From contig JAIUMV010000010.1 of assembly GCA_022565395.1 (NCBI GenBank), positions 62,001-126,000 on the forward strand: DNA of 64,000 bases. Direction: 5' to 3'. The stretch is from Marinobacter sp. (GTDB lineage Bacteria; Pseudomonadota; Gammaproteobacteria; Pseudomonadales; Oleiphilaceae). Positions 51,848 through 61,044 of the stretch are shown piece by piece. The position numbers were made by a program, and so were the translations under genes. The stretch's first letter is position 1; each line of letters opens with the position of its first letter. The notes beneath the pieces were generated by a model. It was not told where the DNA came from and searched no databases. It worked only from the letters and a program-made list of their open reading frames with translations.

Positions 51848-53077
51848 TTACTCAACCAACTCAAAGGTGAGCCCGGCTTTCTCCTTCAGCCGTCCGATCA
51901 GCACATCACCAAACAGCGAAGCTGGTGTCCAGAACCCACCTGCCTTGTCGTCCTTGGCCATGTCGAATGCCAGACAAACGGCAGCCTCACCCAGCATCTT
52001 CGCTGTTGAACCGTAGCCTGGGTCGCGGTCACCCGTTACCTTGGTACGAATCTCTTCCCCATGCTCGGTCCTGCCCACAAACCGCAGGTCGTAGAAGCCT
52101 TCCTCCTGCGCCTTCGGGCTCGGGCCTTCGCCAGGCTTGGGTACAAACTTTTCCAGTATCCAGCGGGTTGGCTTGATGGCGGATCCTGCCAGGAAGGCCC
52201 CCATGGCGGCGGTCATACCAAAGGCCGTCAGTCGGCCTCGCAAGCCTTTGCCAACCATCATGCCCTCGTTATAGGTGAACTCAGGGCCGTAGGCTGCCTT
52301 CATCATGCCATTGGAACGGTGCACAATCCGCTCGTTAATGGCTGCCATCACAAAGGGCGCCAACCAAACGCCAAAATCGGCATCGTACTTGGCGGCCCGT
52401 ACGGCAGGCTGACGTTTTGTGGACTTGTGCCCGGCAGGGGAAATGGAAAAGGGATTGGCCAGTTCTTTACGCAACGCAGGGTCAGCGGCAGCTTCCTTGG
52501 CAACATTCATCATGCTGGCTACGGTACCACCGGAGAAGGTACCCCGGATGGTCTTGACCCGCATGCTGACCTCACTGCAGGGAGCGCCAAAGCTCTGCCT
52601 GGCCTGCTGCTGCAGGAAGTAAACACCCAGGTCAGACGGGATGGAGTCAAAGCCACAACAATGCACGATACGCGCACCGGACGCCTTGGCCTGGGCCTCA
52701 TAACGCTGAATCATCTTGCGAATCCACTGCACCTCACCTGTAAGGTCACAGTAGTCCGTGCCTTCTTCACAGCACACCTTCACCAGAGGCTCGCCATACA
52801 GGGCATAGGGGCCCACCGTGGATACCACAACACGGGTCTGCTTGCACAAATCACGCAAAGCGCCCTCATCACCGGCATCAGCCACCTCCAGAGGCAAGTC
52901 TTTGGCGGCTTTACCCAGACTGGCCTTGAGGGATTCCAGTTTGTCTTTCGAGCGCCCTGCGGCCGCCCATTTTACTTTGCCGCCCACACCGTAGGTCTTG
53001 AGCAGGTACTGGGTCAGAATCTGGCCCACAAAGCTGGTAGCGCCGAATACAACGAGGTCGTAATGAGGCTGGTTCAT
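51848..53077 (-). CDS. Saccharopine-dehydrogenase-family reductase
   Basis: 409 residues. The N-terminal V-V-F-G-A-T-S-F-V-G-Q-I is a Rossmann nucleotide-binding motif, then W-A-A-A-G-R-S-K-D-K-L and V-V-S-T-V-G-P-Y-A-L-Y-G. This is the pattern of saccharopine dehydrogenase-like proteins, including the trans-acting enoyl reductases for polyketide-derived lipids. The middle has C-C-G-F-D-S-I-P-S-D-L-G. Whether it acts on an amino acid or acyl substrate is not visible. It stands alone, with a 288-bp gap upstream (53078-53365) holding nothing I recognise. Confidence 0.8.
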   Translation of the reverse strand: MNQPHYDLVVFGATSFVGQILTQYLLKTYGVGGKVKWAAAGRSKDKLESLKASLGKAAKDLPLEVADAGDEGALRDLCKQTRVVVSTVGPYALYGEPLVKVCCEEGTDYCDLTGEVQWIRKMIQRYEAQAKASGARIVHCCGFDSIPSDLGVYFLQQQARQSFGAPCSEVSMRVKTIRGTFSGGTVASMMNVAKEAAADPALRKELANPFSISPAGHKSTKRQPAVRAAKYDADFGVWLAPFVMAAINERIVHRSNGMMKAAYGPEFTYNEGMMVGKGLRGRLTAFGMTAAMGAFLAGSAIKPTRWILEKFVPKPGEGPSPKAQEEGFYDLRFVGRTEHGEEIRTKVTGDRDPGYGSTAKMLGEAAVCLAFDMAKDDKAGGFWTPASLFGDVLIGRLKEKAGLTFELVE

Positions 53078-53365
53078 TGGAGTTCCTTCCTTTTGATTAA
53101 CTATTTGTTACGGGTGGTCGCAACCAGCCAGGACAAGACAGTTTCATCTATCACCGGGCTATCCCATTTTCAGCAGTTTTCAGGGCGCGACGGCCAATCG
53201 CTAAAGGCAAACCTTGCGCCAGACTATAGTCCATGGGGTATCGGTGCAACAGCAATTCAAACCAATCTGTTTAAAGCTGCTGTCGCAGCCCCCGGACAAT
53301 AACAACAGCCGTCCAGCGCGCTCCTGATACGCTGGCCGCCGAAAATCAGACCAGAGAGAAACCCT

Positions 53366-53704
53366 ATGCTTTACCTGACCGCCACACTCTTGGGCATTGC
53401 GCTAGCTGCCACCGTTTGGCTGCTGGTTCAGGTGCGCCGGCAACAAACCCGGCTTACCTCTCTACAGGGACGCCTGGACAAGCTGGCAGATATTGATATG
53501 ACGGAAGAGCCCGACATCCTGCTGACCCTGCGTGTAGTTGACCCTCTCGCCCTGGCGCGCCGGGAATCCCGTTCCGCCCGGGTACTGGGCGACCGGCTGC
53601 CCATAACGGTCAAGAAGATGGTGTACCAGCAGGTGATGCGAGAAGTCGCGGAGGAGCTTAAACAGCGTAATGTAGAAGCCATCATCCAGATGGAATACCG
53701 GTAG
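53366..53704 (+). CDS. Unrecognised small single-pass membrane protein (1)
   Basis: 112 residues. Residues about 3-22 form a membrane helix. A short coiled coil follows (R-R-Q-Q-T-R-L-T-S-L-Q-G-R-L), then a soluble domain with D-I-L-L-T-L-R-V-V-D-P and K-K-M-V-Y-Q-Q-V-M. No family is recognised. The layout is like the next gene, which also starts with one membrane helix and a coiled coil. The two and the ion channel gene form a co-oriented group. Confidence 0.6.
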   Translation: MLYLTATLLGIALAATVWLLVQVRRQQTRLTSLQGRLDKLADIDMTEEPDILLTLRVVDPLALARRESRSARVLGDRLPITVKKMVYQQVMREVAEELKQRNVEAIIQMEYR

Positions 53705-53725
53705 CATCCCGTTGAAGGCCACACC

Positions 53726-54220
53726 ATGACGATGAACCTTTTTATTGCGCTCTTTACCACCGTACTGGTCGCTATCAGCGCCCTGCTGTTCGCGAAACTA
53801 CGTCACCAGCAGCTCCAAGTACGGCGCTGTGAGGCTCGACTGGCCCGCCTGGAGGATGATGCCGGACGCGAGCGCTGCCGCATACTGGAACTGAATAACA
53901 AACGCGAGCTGCTTGCGGATGCCGTGCAGGGCGGCACCACAGCCGTAGAGAGTGTGCACCGCCTGATCGCACGCACAACCTTTGATCTGCTGGAGCGAAT
54001 CGCCGAAGATGACAAAAGCCGTGAAGGCTATCGTCAGGCACGGCAGTTTCATGATGAGGCATCTGCCGGTATCTACCGTGCCATCCGCACCACCAATACA
54101 CAGGTACATGCTATTGCGGAGGGTTTTATCCACCTTACCCGCAAGCGACGCCAGTCCACACCCGAGCGGCCGCGCCCGCCCCGTAACCCTGTGACGCGGC
54201 TGCCCCCCAAGGACGATTGA
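53726..54220 (+). CDS. Unrecognised small single-pass membrane protein (2)
   Basis: 164 residues from ATG 53726 (AAGG seven bases upstream), 21 bp after the previous stop. One membrane helix (about 4-24) precedes a coiled coil (Q-V-R-R-C-E-A-R-L-A-R-L-E). A helical domain with A-V-E-S-V-H-R-L-I-A-R follows. The C-terminus is Pro/Arg-rich and likely disordered. I recognise no family. It could scaffold a membrane complex with the neighbour. Confidence 0.6.
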   Translation: MTMNLFIALFTTVLVAISALLFAKLRHQQLQVRRCEARLARLEDDAGRERCRILELNNKRELLADAVQGGTTAVESVHRLIARTTFDLLERIAEDDKSREGYRQARQFHDEASAGIYRAIRTTNTQVHAIAEGFIHLTRKRRQSTPERPRPPRNPVTRLPPKDD

Positions 54221-54300
54221 GGTGCAATAGCTACAAATACTTCTCCTCGCAACACAAGCACACTAAAATGCCGCGCGCATGTGCTGCCGAGGAGTTCACC

Positions 54301-55122
54301 ATGTCCCATACTACGATTGCCCCTTCCCTGCTTGAGCAGCTAAGGCGTGTTGAATCCAGCCGCCTGTTTCAGGGGGCGGTGATTACCATCATTGTTCTTT
54401 CGGCACTCACCATCGGGGCCAAGACCTACGCTTTACCCCCTCTGGCCAGCCACGCGTTGCTGGTGATGGACTACGCCATCACCCTGTTCTTCCTGCTTGA
54501 AATAGTGTTCCGGTTTTCCGTTCATCCGGATAAGCGACGCTTTTTCCGTGATGGCTGGAACCTGTTCGATACCCTGGTGGTGGCAGGCAGCATGATACCG
54601 ATGGACAACGCGGAAGCGGTGTTGCTGGGCCGCCTGTTACGGGTTTTCCGGGTACTGCGACTGATTTCGGTGGTACCGGAGCTGCGATTTCTGATCAATT
54701 CGCTGCTCAAGGCGATTCCGCGGATGGGCTATATCGCCCTGTTGATGTTTATCATCTTCTACATATACGCCGCGATGGGCTCCATGTTCTTTGCCGATAT
54801 CGACCCGTTTCTCTGGGGGGACGTAGCGATAGCCATGCTGACATTGTTCCGGATCGCCACGTTTGAGGACTGGACTGATGTCATGTATGACACCATGGTG
54901 GTGTATCCGCTGAGCTGGGTCTACTACATCACCTTCATCTTCCTGACAGCGTTTACCTTTCTGAACATGATGATTGGCGCCATTCTCGATGTGATGACCA
55001 CTGAGCAGAAACAGCGGGAGGCGCAGGAAGCCCACGAAGAGCGGGAGGATATGGCGCGGAAGCTGGATCAGGTGCAGGCCCAGCTTGATCTGGTATTGCG
55101 CAAACTGGAGCAAAAACGCTAG
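54301..55122 (+). CDS. Voltage-gated ion channel, NaChBac-like
   Basis: 273 residues from ATG 54301 (GAGGAG six bases upstream); the open frame starts at 54217. Six transmembrane segments are expected. S4 has arginines every third position: R111, R114, R117, R120. The pore region reads T-F-E-D-W at 187-191, in place of the T-L-E-S-W filter of NaChBac and NavAb. S6 is followed by a C-terminal coiled coil (about 240-273), the usual tetramerisation helix of bacterial sodium channels. Ion selectivity cannot be predicted confidently because the filter differs from the studied ones. It is convergent with the DUF2459 gene. Confidence 0.85.
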   Translation: MSHTTIAPSLLEQLRRVESSRLFQGAVITIIVLSALTIGAKTYALPPLASHALLVMDYAITLFFLLEIVFRFSVHPDKRRFFRDGWNLFDTLVVAGSMIPMDNAEAVLLGRLLRVFRVLRLISVVPELRFLINSLLKAIPRMGYIALLMFIIFYIYAAMGSMFFADIDPFLWGDVAIAMLTLFRIATFEDWTDVMYDTMVVYPLSWVYYITFIFLTAFTFLNMMIGAILDVMTTEQKQREAQEAHEEREDMARKLDQVQAQLDLVLRKLEQKR

Positions 55123-55128
55123 CGACGC

Positions 55129-55794
55129 TCACAAGGGTGCAGGTGCTGGTTGAGCGGCGCCTGCATAGTCCTGATCCTCTGCTGCCGCCTCCGGCAACCG
55201 CTTCATAACCGATCCTGCCAGCCACGCCCGCCTGTAGCCCGACCGTAACCCGGCACGGTAGAGCGCTTCTGCGGTCCAATTGTTACAGGTATAGAGTATG
55301 TGATAACGGCGGTTGGCCGGGTAGTAGTGGGTGCGCTGCCCACGCGCCCTGAGTGCTTCAGGCTCCGCCTCAAGGCTGACAAACGTATCGGCGATGAACT
55401 GCGCAATGACGCTGAATTGGGCGTTGCTGACCTTTAACGGGTGGCTCTCTTCATAGTAGCTCCGCGCTCCCCGCACCTGGGATACTTCCATCACCGAATG
55501 GGTTGGCAGGAACAGAGCCATCAGGGCGGTACTGGTACCGCGATCATCCACCCCGAAGTAGCGGCCATCCCCCCACCCAAAACGTAGCCCGTCGCTTCCA
55601 GGATTGGCAAACCGGGCCAGCTCCGGCACTTCCCTTGCTAGTTCCGAAACCGGCAGCACAAAGGCGGTGTGCAATCTGTCACGCTCGACACGAATCAGCA
55701 CCTCGCCCTGCACCCGGGGACTCGTGGAGAACAAGAGCATGGCGGCAGCCACCAGGCACCAGAACAGCAAACGCCCATTTACTGAAACCGGCAT
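55129..55794 (-). CDS. DUF2459-family exported protein
   Basis: 221 residues. A signal-like helix (about 8-30) starts the protein. The family's C-N-N-W-T-A-E motif with conserved Cys and Trp occurs near residue 169, along with F-G-W-G-D-G-R-Y-F near 73. DUF2459 proteins are of unknown function; some are named for a urease-associated context elsewhere, but there is no urease here. It faces the ion channel gene across 6 bp. Confidence 0.78.
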   Translation of the reverse strand: MPVSVNGRLLFWCLVAAAMLLFSTSPRVQGEVLIRVERDRLHTAFVLPVSELAREVPELARFANPGSDGLRFGWGDGRYFGVDDRGTSTALMALFLPTHSVMEVSQVRGARSYYEESHPLKVSNAQFSVIAQFIADTFVSLEAEPEALRARGQRTHYYPANRRYHILYTCNNWTAEALYRAGLRSGYRRAWLAGSVMKRLPEAAAEDQDYAGAAQPAPAPL

Positions 55795-55890
55795 AGCATC
55801 CCTCCTGTCCGTCAGGCTTTGTCAGTATGGCATGAAACTAGCCCTGCAAAGGCAGTCGGCGTATGAGATTACACCAAAAAAACCACGCCA

Positions 55891-55916
55891 AAAAAAAGGC
55901 GCCCGAAGGCGCCTTT
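55891..55916 (-). terminator. Rho-independent terminator of etfBA
   Basis: On the minus strand a 9-bp GC-rich stem (AAAGGCGCC / GGCGCCTTT, loop TTCG in that orientation) is followed by a run of seven Ts. It starts 17 bp after the etfA stop, exactly where an intrinsic terminator for the etfBA transcript is expected. Confidence 0.9.
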
Positions 55917-55933
55917 GTAACTGAATCAGATCC

Positions 55934-56875
55934 TTACAGGACTTTCTTCAGTTCGGCTTCAAGCTGGGGAACCGCTTCAAACAGGTCCGCAACCAGGCCG
56001 TAGTCGGCTACCTGGAAGATCGGTGCCTCTTCGTCCTTGTTGATCGCTACGATCACTTTGGAGTCAGACATACCTGCCAGATGCTGAATCGCACCAGAGA
56101 TACCTACAGCGATATAAAGCTGCGGTGCAACGATTTTGCCGGTTTGACCAACCTGCATATCGTTAGGTACGAAGCCTGCGTCAACAGCAGCGCGGGATGC
56201 GCCAACCGCAGCGCCGAGCACATCTGCAACCTGCTCCAGCATTTTGAAGTTGTCGCCGTTCTGCATACCGCGGCCACCGGAAATAACGATGGACGCTGCA
56301 GCCAGATCAGGACGGTCAGATACAGCTTTTTCTTCGCCAACAAAGGCAGAAACACCTGCATCCTTAACAGCGCTGACAGCCTCAACTGTCGCGGAGCCGC
56401 CTTCACCTGCAACCGGATCGAAACCGGTAGGACGAACAGTGATCACTTTCTTGCTGTCGCTGCTCTTAACGGTCGCAATTGCGTTACCGGCATAGATGGG
56501 ACGCACGAAGGTATCGGCATCTTCTACACGGATAATGTCGGAGATCTGGGCAACATCCAGCAGTGCAGCAACGCGCGGCAGGAAGTCTTTGCCAGTGGTT
56601 CCAGCGGCAGCCAGGATATGACTGTAGTCCGCGGCCAGCTCAACAACCAGGCCAGACAGGTTCTCAGCCAGGAAGTGGCCGTAAGCAGCATTGTCTGCAA
56701 CCAGAACCTTGCTTACGCCTTCGGCTTTGGCGGCTGCTTCAGCAACGCCACCGCAGTTCTCACCGGCAACCAGAACATTGATATCGCCGCCGATCGCCTT
56801 TGCTGCCGCCAGTACGTTCAGGGTAGCCGGCTTCAGGGTGCTGTTGTCGTGTTCAGCAATTACCAGGATGCTCAT
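55934..56875 (-). CDS. etfA: Electron transfer flavoprotein alpha subunit
   Basis: 313 residues. The C-terminal FAD domain has G-R-G-M-Q-N-G, V-G-Q-T-G-K-I-V-A-P and A-V-G-I-S-G-A-I-Q-H, the EtfA signature, and ends D-L-F-E-A-V-P. EtfAB accepts electrons from acyl-CoA dehydrogenases and passes them to ETF-ubiquinone oxidoreductase, whose gene is divergent just beyond etfB. The start codon directly follows the etfB stop. Confidence 0.96.
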   Translation of the reverse strand: MSILVIAEHDNSTLKPATLNVLAAAKAIGGDINVLVAGENCGGVAEAAAKAEGVSKVLVADNAAYGHFLAENLSGLVVELAADYSHILAAAGTTGKDFLPRVAALLDVAQISDIIRVEDADTFVRPIYAGNAIATVKSSDSKKVITVRPTGFDPVAGEGGSATVEAVSAVKDAGVSAFVGEEKAVSDRPDLAAASIVISGGRGMQNGDNFKMLEQVADVLGAAVGASRAAVDAGFVPNDMQVGQTGKIVAPQLYIAVGISGAIQHLAGMSDSKVIVAINKDEEAPIFQVADYGLVADLFEAVPQLEAELKKVL

Positions 56876-57625
56876 TTAGATCACCTTCGCTTCGTTCTTC
56901 AGTTTGTCGACCAGTTCAGCCACATCAGCGACCTTGATACCCGCCTGACGGGTAGCCGGAGCTTCAACCTTCAGGGTGGTCAGGCGTACGGCAACGTCAA
57001 CGCCCAGGTCGGCTGGCGTAGTGGTGTCCAGCGGCTTTTTCTTGGCCTTCATGATGTTAGGCAGAGAAGCGTAGCGCGGCTCGTTCAGACGAAGGTCGGT
57101 GGTTACAACGGCCGGCAGGTTCAGGGCAACAGTCATCAGACCGCCATCAACCTCACGGGTAACGTTAACCTTGTCGCCATCAACCACTACTTCAGAAGCA
57201 AAGGTGCCCTGGCCCATACCCGCCAGCGCAGCCAACATCTGGCCAGTCTGGTTGTTGTCGGTATCGATGGACTGCTTGCCCAGGATAACCAGCTTGGGCT
57301 CTTCCTTATCAACAACTGCTTTCAGCAGTTTGGCAGCTTCCAGGGACTGGACTTCAGCGTCAGTTTCGATGTGGATACCACGGTCAGCACCCAGTGCCAG
57401 TGCAGTACGGATTTGCTCCTGGCAGGCCTTCGGGCCAATGGAAACAACCACAATCTCAGTAGCAACACCCTTTTCTTTGAGGCGAACTGCTTCTTCAACA
57501 GCAATTTCGCAGAAAGGGTTCATCGCCATCTTGACGTTGGCAAGATCTACACCGGAATTGTCCGGCTTAACACGTACCTTGACGTTGTAGTCGATAACTC
57601 GTTTTACAGCGACCAGAACCTTCAT
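56876..57625 (-). CDS. etfB: Electron transfer flavoprotein beta subunit
   Basis: 249 residues beginning [12 protein letters not shown]. It has the EtfB signature [13 protein letters not shown] near the C-terminus and [12 protein letters not shown] near 36. It binds the AMP of the ETF dimer. The 362-bp upstream gap is shared with etfD. Confidence 0.96.
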   Translation of the reverse strand: MKVLVAVKRVIDYNVKVRVKPDNSGVDLANVKMAMNPFCEIAVEEAVRLKEKGVATEIVVVSIGPKACQEQIRTALALGADRGIHIETDAEVQSLEAAKLLKAVVDKEEPKLVILGKQSIDTDNNQTGQMLAALAGMGQGTFASEVVVDGDKVNVTREVDGGLMTVALNLPAVVTTDLRLNEPRYASLPNIMKAKKKPLDTTTPADLGVDVAVRLTTLKVEAPATRQAGIKVADVAELVDKLKNEAKVI

Positions 57626-57817
57626 AGATTCCTCGTTCTTCTACGATGGGTTAATGACTTGCAATCAATTACAAGGGCAATTAAAAGCGGCCCCTAATAC
57701 TGAGGGCAAAGCCGTCAATAATCAATAGCCCAAAGGGGTATGACCAGGCCAAGAGACCAATAGCTTGCCGCTATCGCAACGTTGCGAAGCTAACAATGCC
57801 ACTGCTCAGGCAAAATT

Positions 57818-57837
57818 TCAAACAAACGTTTGTTTGA
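57818..57837. promoter_or_regulatory. Perfect 20-bp palindrome, PsrA-type operator
   Basis: TCAAACAAACGTTTGTTTGA is a perfect inverted repeat, matching the PsrA consensus of CAAAC and GTTTG half-sites spaced by a few bases. It lies in the 362-bp divergent gap between etfB and etfD, 193 bp from etfB and 151 bp from etfD. PsrA is a TetR-type repressor of beta-oxidation genes released by long-chain fatty acids. The rest of the gap shows only AT-rich stretches that could be promoters. Confidence 0.75.
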
Positions 57838-57987
57838 GATTCGCTTTATTATATCCTAAAGGGCCAGAAGCCCGTGCAATCTGTAGTGAAGGAGTCGTTT
57901 CAGGCTCTTGTTTCCGCTATCATTACGGGCCGTTAAGAAAGGGTGTTGCATCCTTCCATCTAATTAGACGTTTTTGAGGAGACCAAC

Positions 57988-59640
57988 GTGGAACGCGAAT
58001 CCATGGAGTTTGATGTTCTGATCGTCGGCGGCGGCCCCGCGGGCCTCTCAGCTGCCTGCCGTGTCATGCAGCTCGCCCAGGAAGCGGGTGAAGAGCTGAC
58101 GGTGTGCGTCGTCGAAAAGGGCTCCGAGATCGGCGCACACATCATGGCGGGTACCGTATTCGAACCCACCGCCCTCAATGAACTGTTCCCGAACTGGAAG
58201 GAACTGGGCGCACCGCTGAATACGCCGGTCACCCGTGACGACATTTTCCTGCTGCGCAGCGAATCCTCCGCCTTCAAGGTGCCCAACGCCTTTGTACCGC
58301 GCAACATGCACAATCACGGCAACTACATTATCAGCCTTGGCAACCTGTGCCGCTGGCTGGGCGAACAGGCTGAAGGCCTGGGCGTGGAGGTCTACCCCGG
58401 CTTTGCCGCTGCCGAGATGATCATCGAAGACGGCCAGGTCAAAGGTATCATTACCGGTGACATGGGCGTAGCCCGTGACGGCAGCCAGAAAGACAGTTAC
58501 ATGCCAGGCATGGAACTGCGCGCCAAGTACACTCTGTTCACCGAGGGCTGTCGCGGTCACCTGGGTAAGCAACTGATCAGTCAGTACAAGCTGGATGAAG
58601 GCAAAGATCCCCAGCATTACGGCATCGGCATCAAAGAGCTGTGGGACATTGATCCCGCCAAGCACGAGCCCGGCCTGGTTGTACACACCACCGGCTGGCC
58701 GCTGAACGAAAGCGGCTCCACAGGTGGCTCCTTCCTTTATCATCTGGAAGGCGGTCAGGTGTATGTCGGCCTGATCACAGACCTGTCATACAGCAACCCC
58801 CACCTGAGCCCGTTTGAAGAGTTTCAGCGTCTCAAGCATCACCCGGAAGTGAAAAAGTATCTGGAAGGTGGCAAGCGGGTGGCCTACGGTGCACGTGCCA
58901 TCTCCAAAGGTGGTTTCAATGCCCTGCCGAAGATGAGCTTCCCGGGCGGCCTGCTGCTGGGTTGCGATGCCGGCACACTGCACTCCTCCAAGATCAAAGG
59001 CTCCCACACCGCCATGAAGTCCGGCTTGCTTGGTGCTGAAGCCGTATTTGAAGCCCTGAAGGAAGGCAAGACCGGTGAAGAGATCACCAGCTTCGCTGAC
59101 CGTTTCAAGGACAGCTGGTTGTACAAAGAGCTGTTTGACGAGCGCAACTTCGGCCCGGCCATGCACAAGTTTGGCAACATCATCGGCGGCGGTATTGCAT
59201 TCCTGGAGCAGAACATCCTGCGTCGCAGCCTGCCCTTCACGCTGCACGACACCACGCCTGACCATGCCACACTGAAGCCAGCGTCTGAGTGCAAGAAGAT
59301 CACCTATCCCAAGCCGGACAACAAGCTGACCTTTGATCGCCTGACCTCGGTGTTTATCTCCAACACCAATCACGAGGAAGATCAGCCGGTTCACCTGCGC
59401 CTGACTAACCCGGATATTCCTCTGAAGGACAATCTGCCGAAATATGACGAGCCCGCCCAGCGCTACTGCCCGGCAGGCGTCTACGAGGTTGTTGCGGCGG
59501 ATGACGGCAGCGGTAATCGCTTCCAGATCAATGCGCAGAACTGTGTCCACTGTAAGACCTGTGACATCAAGGACCCCGCCCAGAACATCACCTGGGTAAC
59601 GCCGGAAGGCGGCGGTGGCCCCAACTACCCGAACATGTAA
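57988..59640 (+). CDS. etfD: Electron transfer flavoprotein-ubiquinone oxidoreductase
   Basis: 550 residues from GTG 57988 with GAGGAG seven bases upstream. The N-terminal FAD motif is L-I-V-G-G-G-P-A-G-L-S-A. The C-terminal 4Fe-4S site has Cys494 plus C519, C522 and C525 in C-V-H-C-K-T-C. This membrane-bound enzyme passes electrons from reduced ETF to ubiquinone. Divergence from etfBA with an operator between them indicates joint control with fatty acid oxidation. Confidence 0.95.
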   Translation: MERESMEFDVLIVGGGPAGLSAACRVMQLAQEAGEELTVCVVEKGSEIGAHIMAGTVFEPTALNELFPNWKELGAPLNTPVTRDDIFLLRSESSAFKVPNAFVPRNMHNHGNYIISLGNLCRWLGEQAEGLGVEVYPGFAAAEMIIEDGQVKGIITGDMGVARDGSQKDSYMPGMELRAKYTLFTEGCRGHLGKQLISQYKLDEGKDPQHYGIGIKELWDIDPAKHEPGLVVHTTGWPLNESGSTGGSFLYHLEGGQVYVGLITDLSYSNPHLSPFEEFQRLKHHPEVKKYLEGGKRVAYGARAISKGGFNALPKMSFPGGLLLGCDAGTLHSSKIKGSHTAMKSGLLGAEAVFEALKEGKTGEEITSFADRFKDSWLYKELFDERNFGPAMHKFGNIIGGGIAFLEQNILRRSLPFTLHDTTPDHATLKPASECKKITYPKPDNKLTFDRLTSVFISNTNHEEDQPVHLRLTNPDIPLKDNLPKYDEPAQRYCPAGVYEVVAADDGSGNRFQINAQNCVHCKTCDIKDPAQNITWVTPEGGGGPNYPNM

Positions 59641-59645
59641 GTTCG

Positions 59646-59695
59646 GGCACAGACAAAAAAAGCTGCCCTCGGGCAGCTTTTTTTGTGGTCTGTGC
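59646..59695. terminator. Bidirectional rho-independent terminator
   Basis: A stem AAAAAAAGCTGCCC / GGGCAGCTTTTTTT with a TC loop, flanked by a further GGCACAGAC / GTCTGTGCC pairing, sits between the convergent etfD and slyD genes. T-runs occur on both strands, so it can end both transcripts. Confidence 0.93.
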
Positions 59696-59704
59696 CAGAT
59701 TCAC

Positions 59705-60166
59705 TTAGTGAACGTGGCCATGCTCCACTTCTTCTTCGCTCGGCTCGCGAACGGAGATAACTTCCACATCAAAGTGCAGCTTTTCACCGGCCAGGGGGTG
59801 GTTGGCATCGATAGTGACAGTCTCTTCAGTCACTTCAACAACGCGCACAATCTGGGGGCCGCCGGGCGTCTGGGCCTGGAACTGCATGCCCGGCTCGATA
59901 ACGTCAACGCCTTCAAAGGCAGAACGGGGAACAGGCTGGATCAGCTCGTCATTCTTTTCACCGTAAGCTTCTGCGGGCTCAATGGATACTGTGAGCTGGT
60001 CACCAGTCGCCTTTTCTGCCAGAGCGCTTTCCAGGCCGCTGATGATGTTGTGCGCACCTTCGAGGTAAGACAGAGGCTCTCGACCTTCCACGCGGGAAGA
60101 GTCAAGTTGCTCGCCCTGATCATTGGTCAGGGTGTAATGAATGGTGACAACGCGCGGTTGAGCCAT
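59705..60166 (-). CDS. slyD: FKBP-type peptidyl-prolyl isomerase, SlyD-like
   Basis: 153 residues from ATG 60166 (AAGGAG six bases upstream). It has the SlyD layout: V-V-T-I-H-Y-T-L-T then L-E-G-A-H-N-I-I-S-G-L-E, the inserted-flap domain (about 70-120), and A-N-H-P-L-A-G-E-K-L. The C-terminus is short with H-G-H-V-H, so the long Cys/His-rich metal tail of E. coli SlyD is absent. It catalyses prolyl isomerisation and acts as a chaperone. The 302 bp upstream to the DUF1285 gene hold nothing recognised. Confidence 0.9.
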   Translation of the reverse strand: MAQPRVVTIHYTLTNDQGEQLDSSRVEGREPLSYLEGAHNIISGLESALAEKATGDQLTVSIEPAEAYGEKNDELIQPVPRSAFEGVDVIEPGMQFQAQTPGGPQIVRVVEVTEETVTIDANHPLAGEKLHFDVEVISVREPSEEEVEHGHVH

Positions 60167-60468
60167 GTGATCTCCTTGCTGGTCATACTGACTGTAATGA
60201 ATAAACAGAGGCAATCGAAAGTTTGCGTGCACAGTCAGGCTGCACAGAGGGACTGACGACCACCGGATCTCGTTATCGAGCCGGGCTCATTAACAAGTAG
60301 CGTCCAGCCCAACCGACTTACGCCCGTGTTAAAGGTAAATACTCCGGTCAGGCTACATGAACAGTCTAACAAGGGAAGGCGGGCAGCAAAACCCCTCGCC
60401 CATGGCTTTGAGACATTAAGGGGCGGCAGTTCTGCGCTTTCTGCGGTTACGATAGCCAGGAGGCTGAC

Positions 60469-61032
60469 TTATGCGCCCTGCCCCAGCACAAAGAATTCAC
60501 CCTGACTCCAGACGCCGTACTGCCCGGTTTCGCCCTGAGGCTCAGCAATCGCTGCCAAATCGTAAAAGGCGCTGGTCAGAATCTTCGCTTCAAGGCCGCG
60601 ACGGACATACACCCAGGGCCTTGGCTCGGCCGTATTCGGACAGTGCTCCACCTGTAACGGATGGGCCCTGGATATGGCCAGCCGCTCGCCAATACTGGTG
60701 GTCAGGTAGAGTTGCTGGCCCGCACCCTCATCCACGCGTTCCAGGCTGTGAGCCACAAACGGGAGGTCATCGACCTGAATACGCCATTTCTCAACCGGCG
60801 TAATCAGGTAATAGCACTGGTCATCTTCACGGCGCAAAATGCTTGCGAAAAGACGCACCAAAGCCTCCCGGGCCATGGACTCCCCCAGGTAATACCATTG
60901 GCCATCCCGCGCGATGCGGATATCAATGTCGCCGGAGTAGTCCGGGTGCCAGTTCTCGATGGGAGGCAACCCGCTTGCATCGTCCATCAACGACTCAATA
61001 CGCCCGGCCAGCTCGTCAGGATTTTCATTCAT
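60469..61032 (-). CDS. DUF1285-family protein
   Basis: 187 residues from ATG 61032 (GAGGAG eight bases upstream). The family pattern is clear: P-I-E-N-W-H-P, then G-D-I-D-I-R-I-A-R-D-G-Q-W-Y-Y-L-G, R-L-F-A-S-I-L-R-R-E-D, and Y-Y-L-I-T-P-V-E-K-W. DUF1285 is widespread in Proteobacteria and has no assigned role. It is soluble. The gene starts 12 bp after the radical SAM stop. Confidence 0.88.
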   Translation of the reverse strand: MNENPDELAGRIESLMDDASGLPPIENWHPDYSGDIDIRIARDGQWYYLGESMAREALVRLFASILRREDDQCYYLITPVEKWRIQVDDLPFVAHSLERVDEGAGQQLYLTTSIGERLAISRAHPLQVEHCPNTAEPRPWVYVRRGLEAKILTSAFYDLAAIAEPQGETGQYGVWSQGEFFVLGQGA

Positions 61033-61044
61033 CAATCCCACTCC

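Noticed and set aside
52061-53302. Long plus-strand frame of 413 codons opposite the saccharopine-dehydrogenase-like gene
   Set aside because: Antisense shadow; the minus-strand reading has clear Rossmann motifs and the plus frame has none.
56081-57697. Long plus-strand open frame of 538 codons opposite etfBA
   Set aside because: It is an antisense shadow caused by the codon bias of etfB and etfA, which are strongly supported. Its sequence has no recognisable domain and no start signal.
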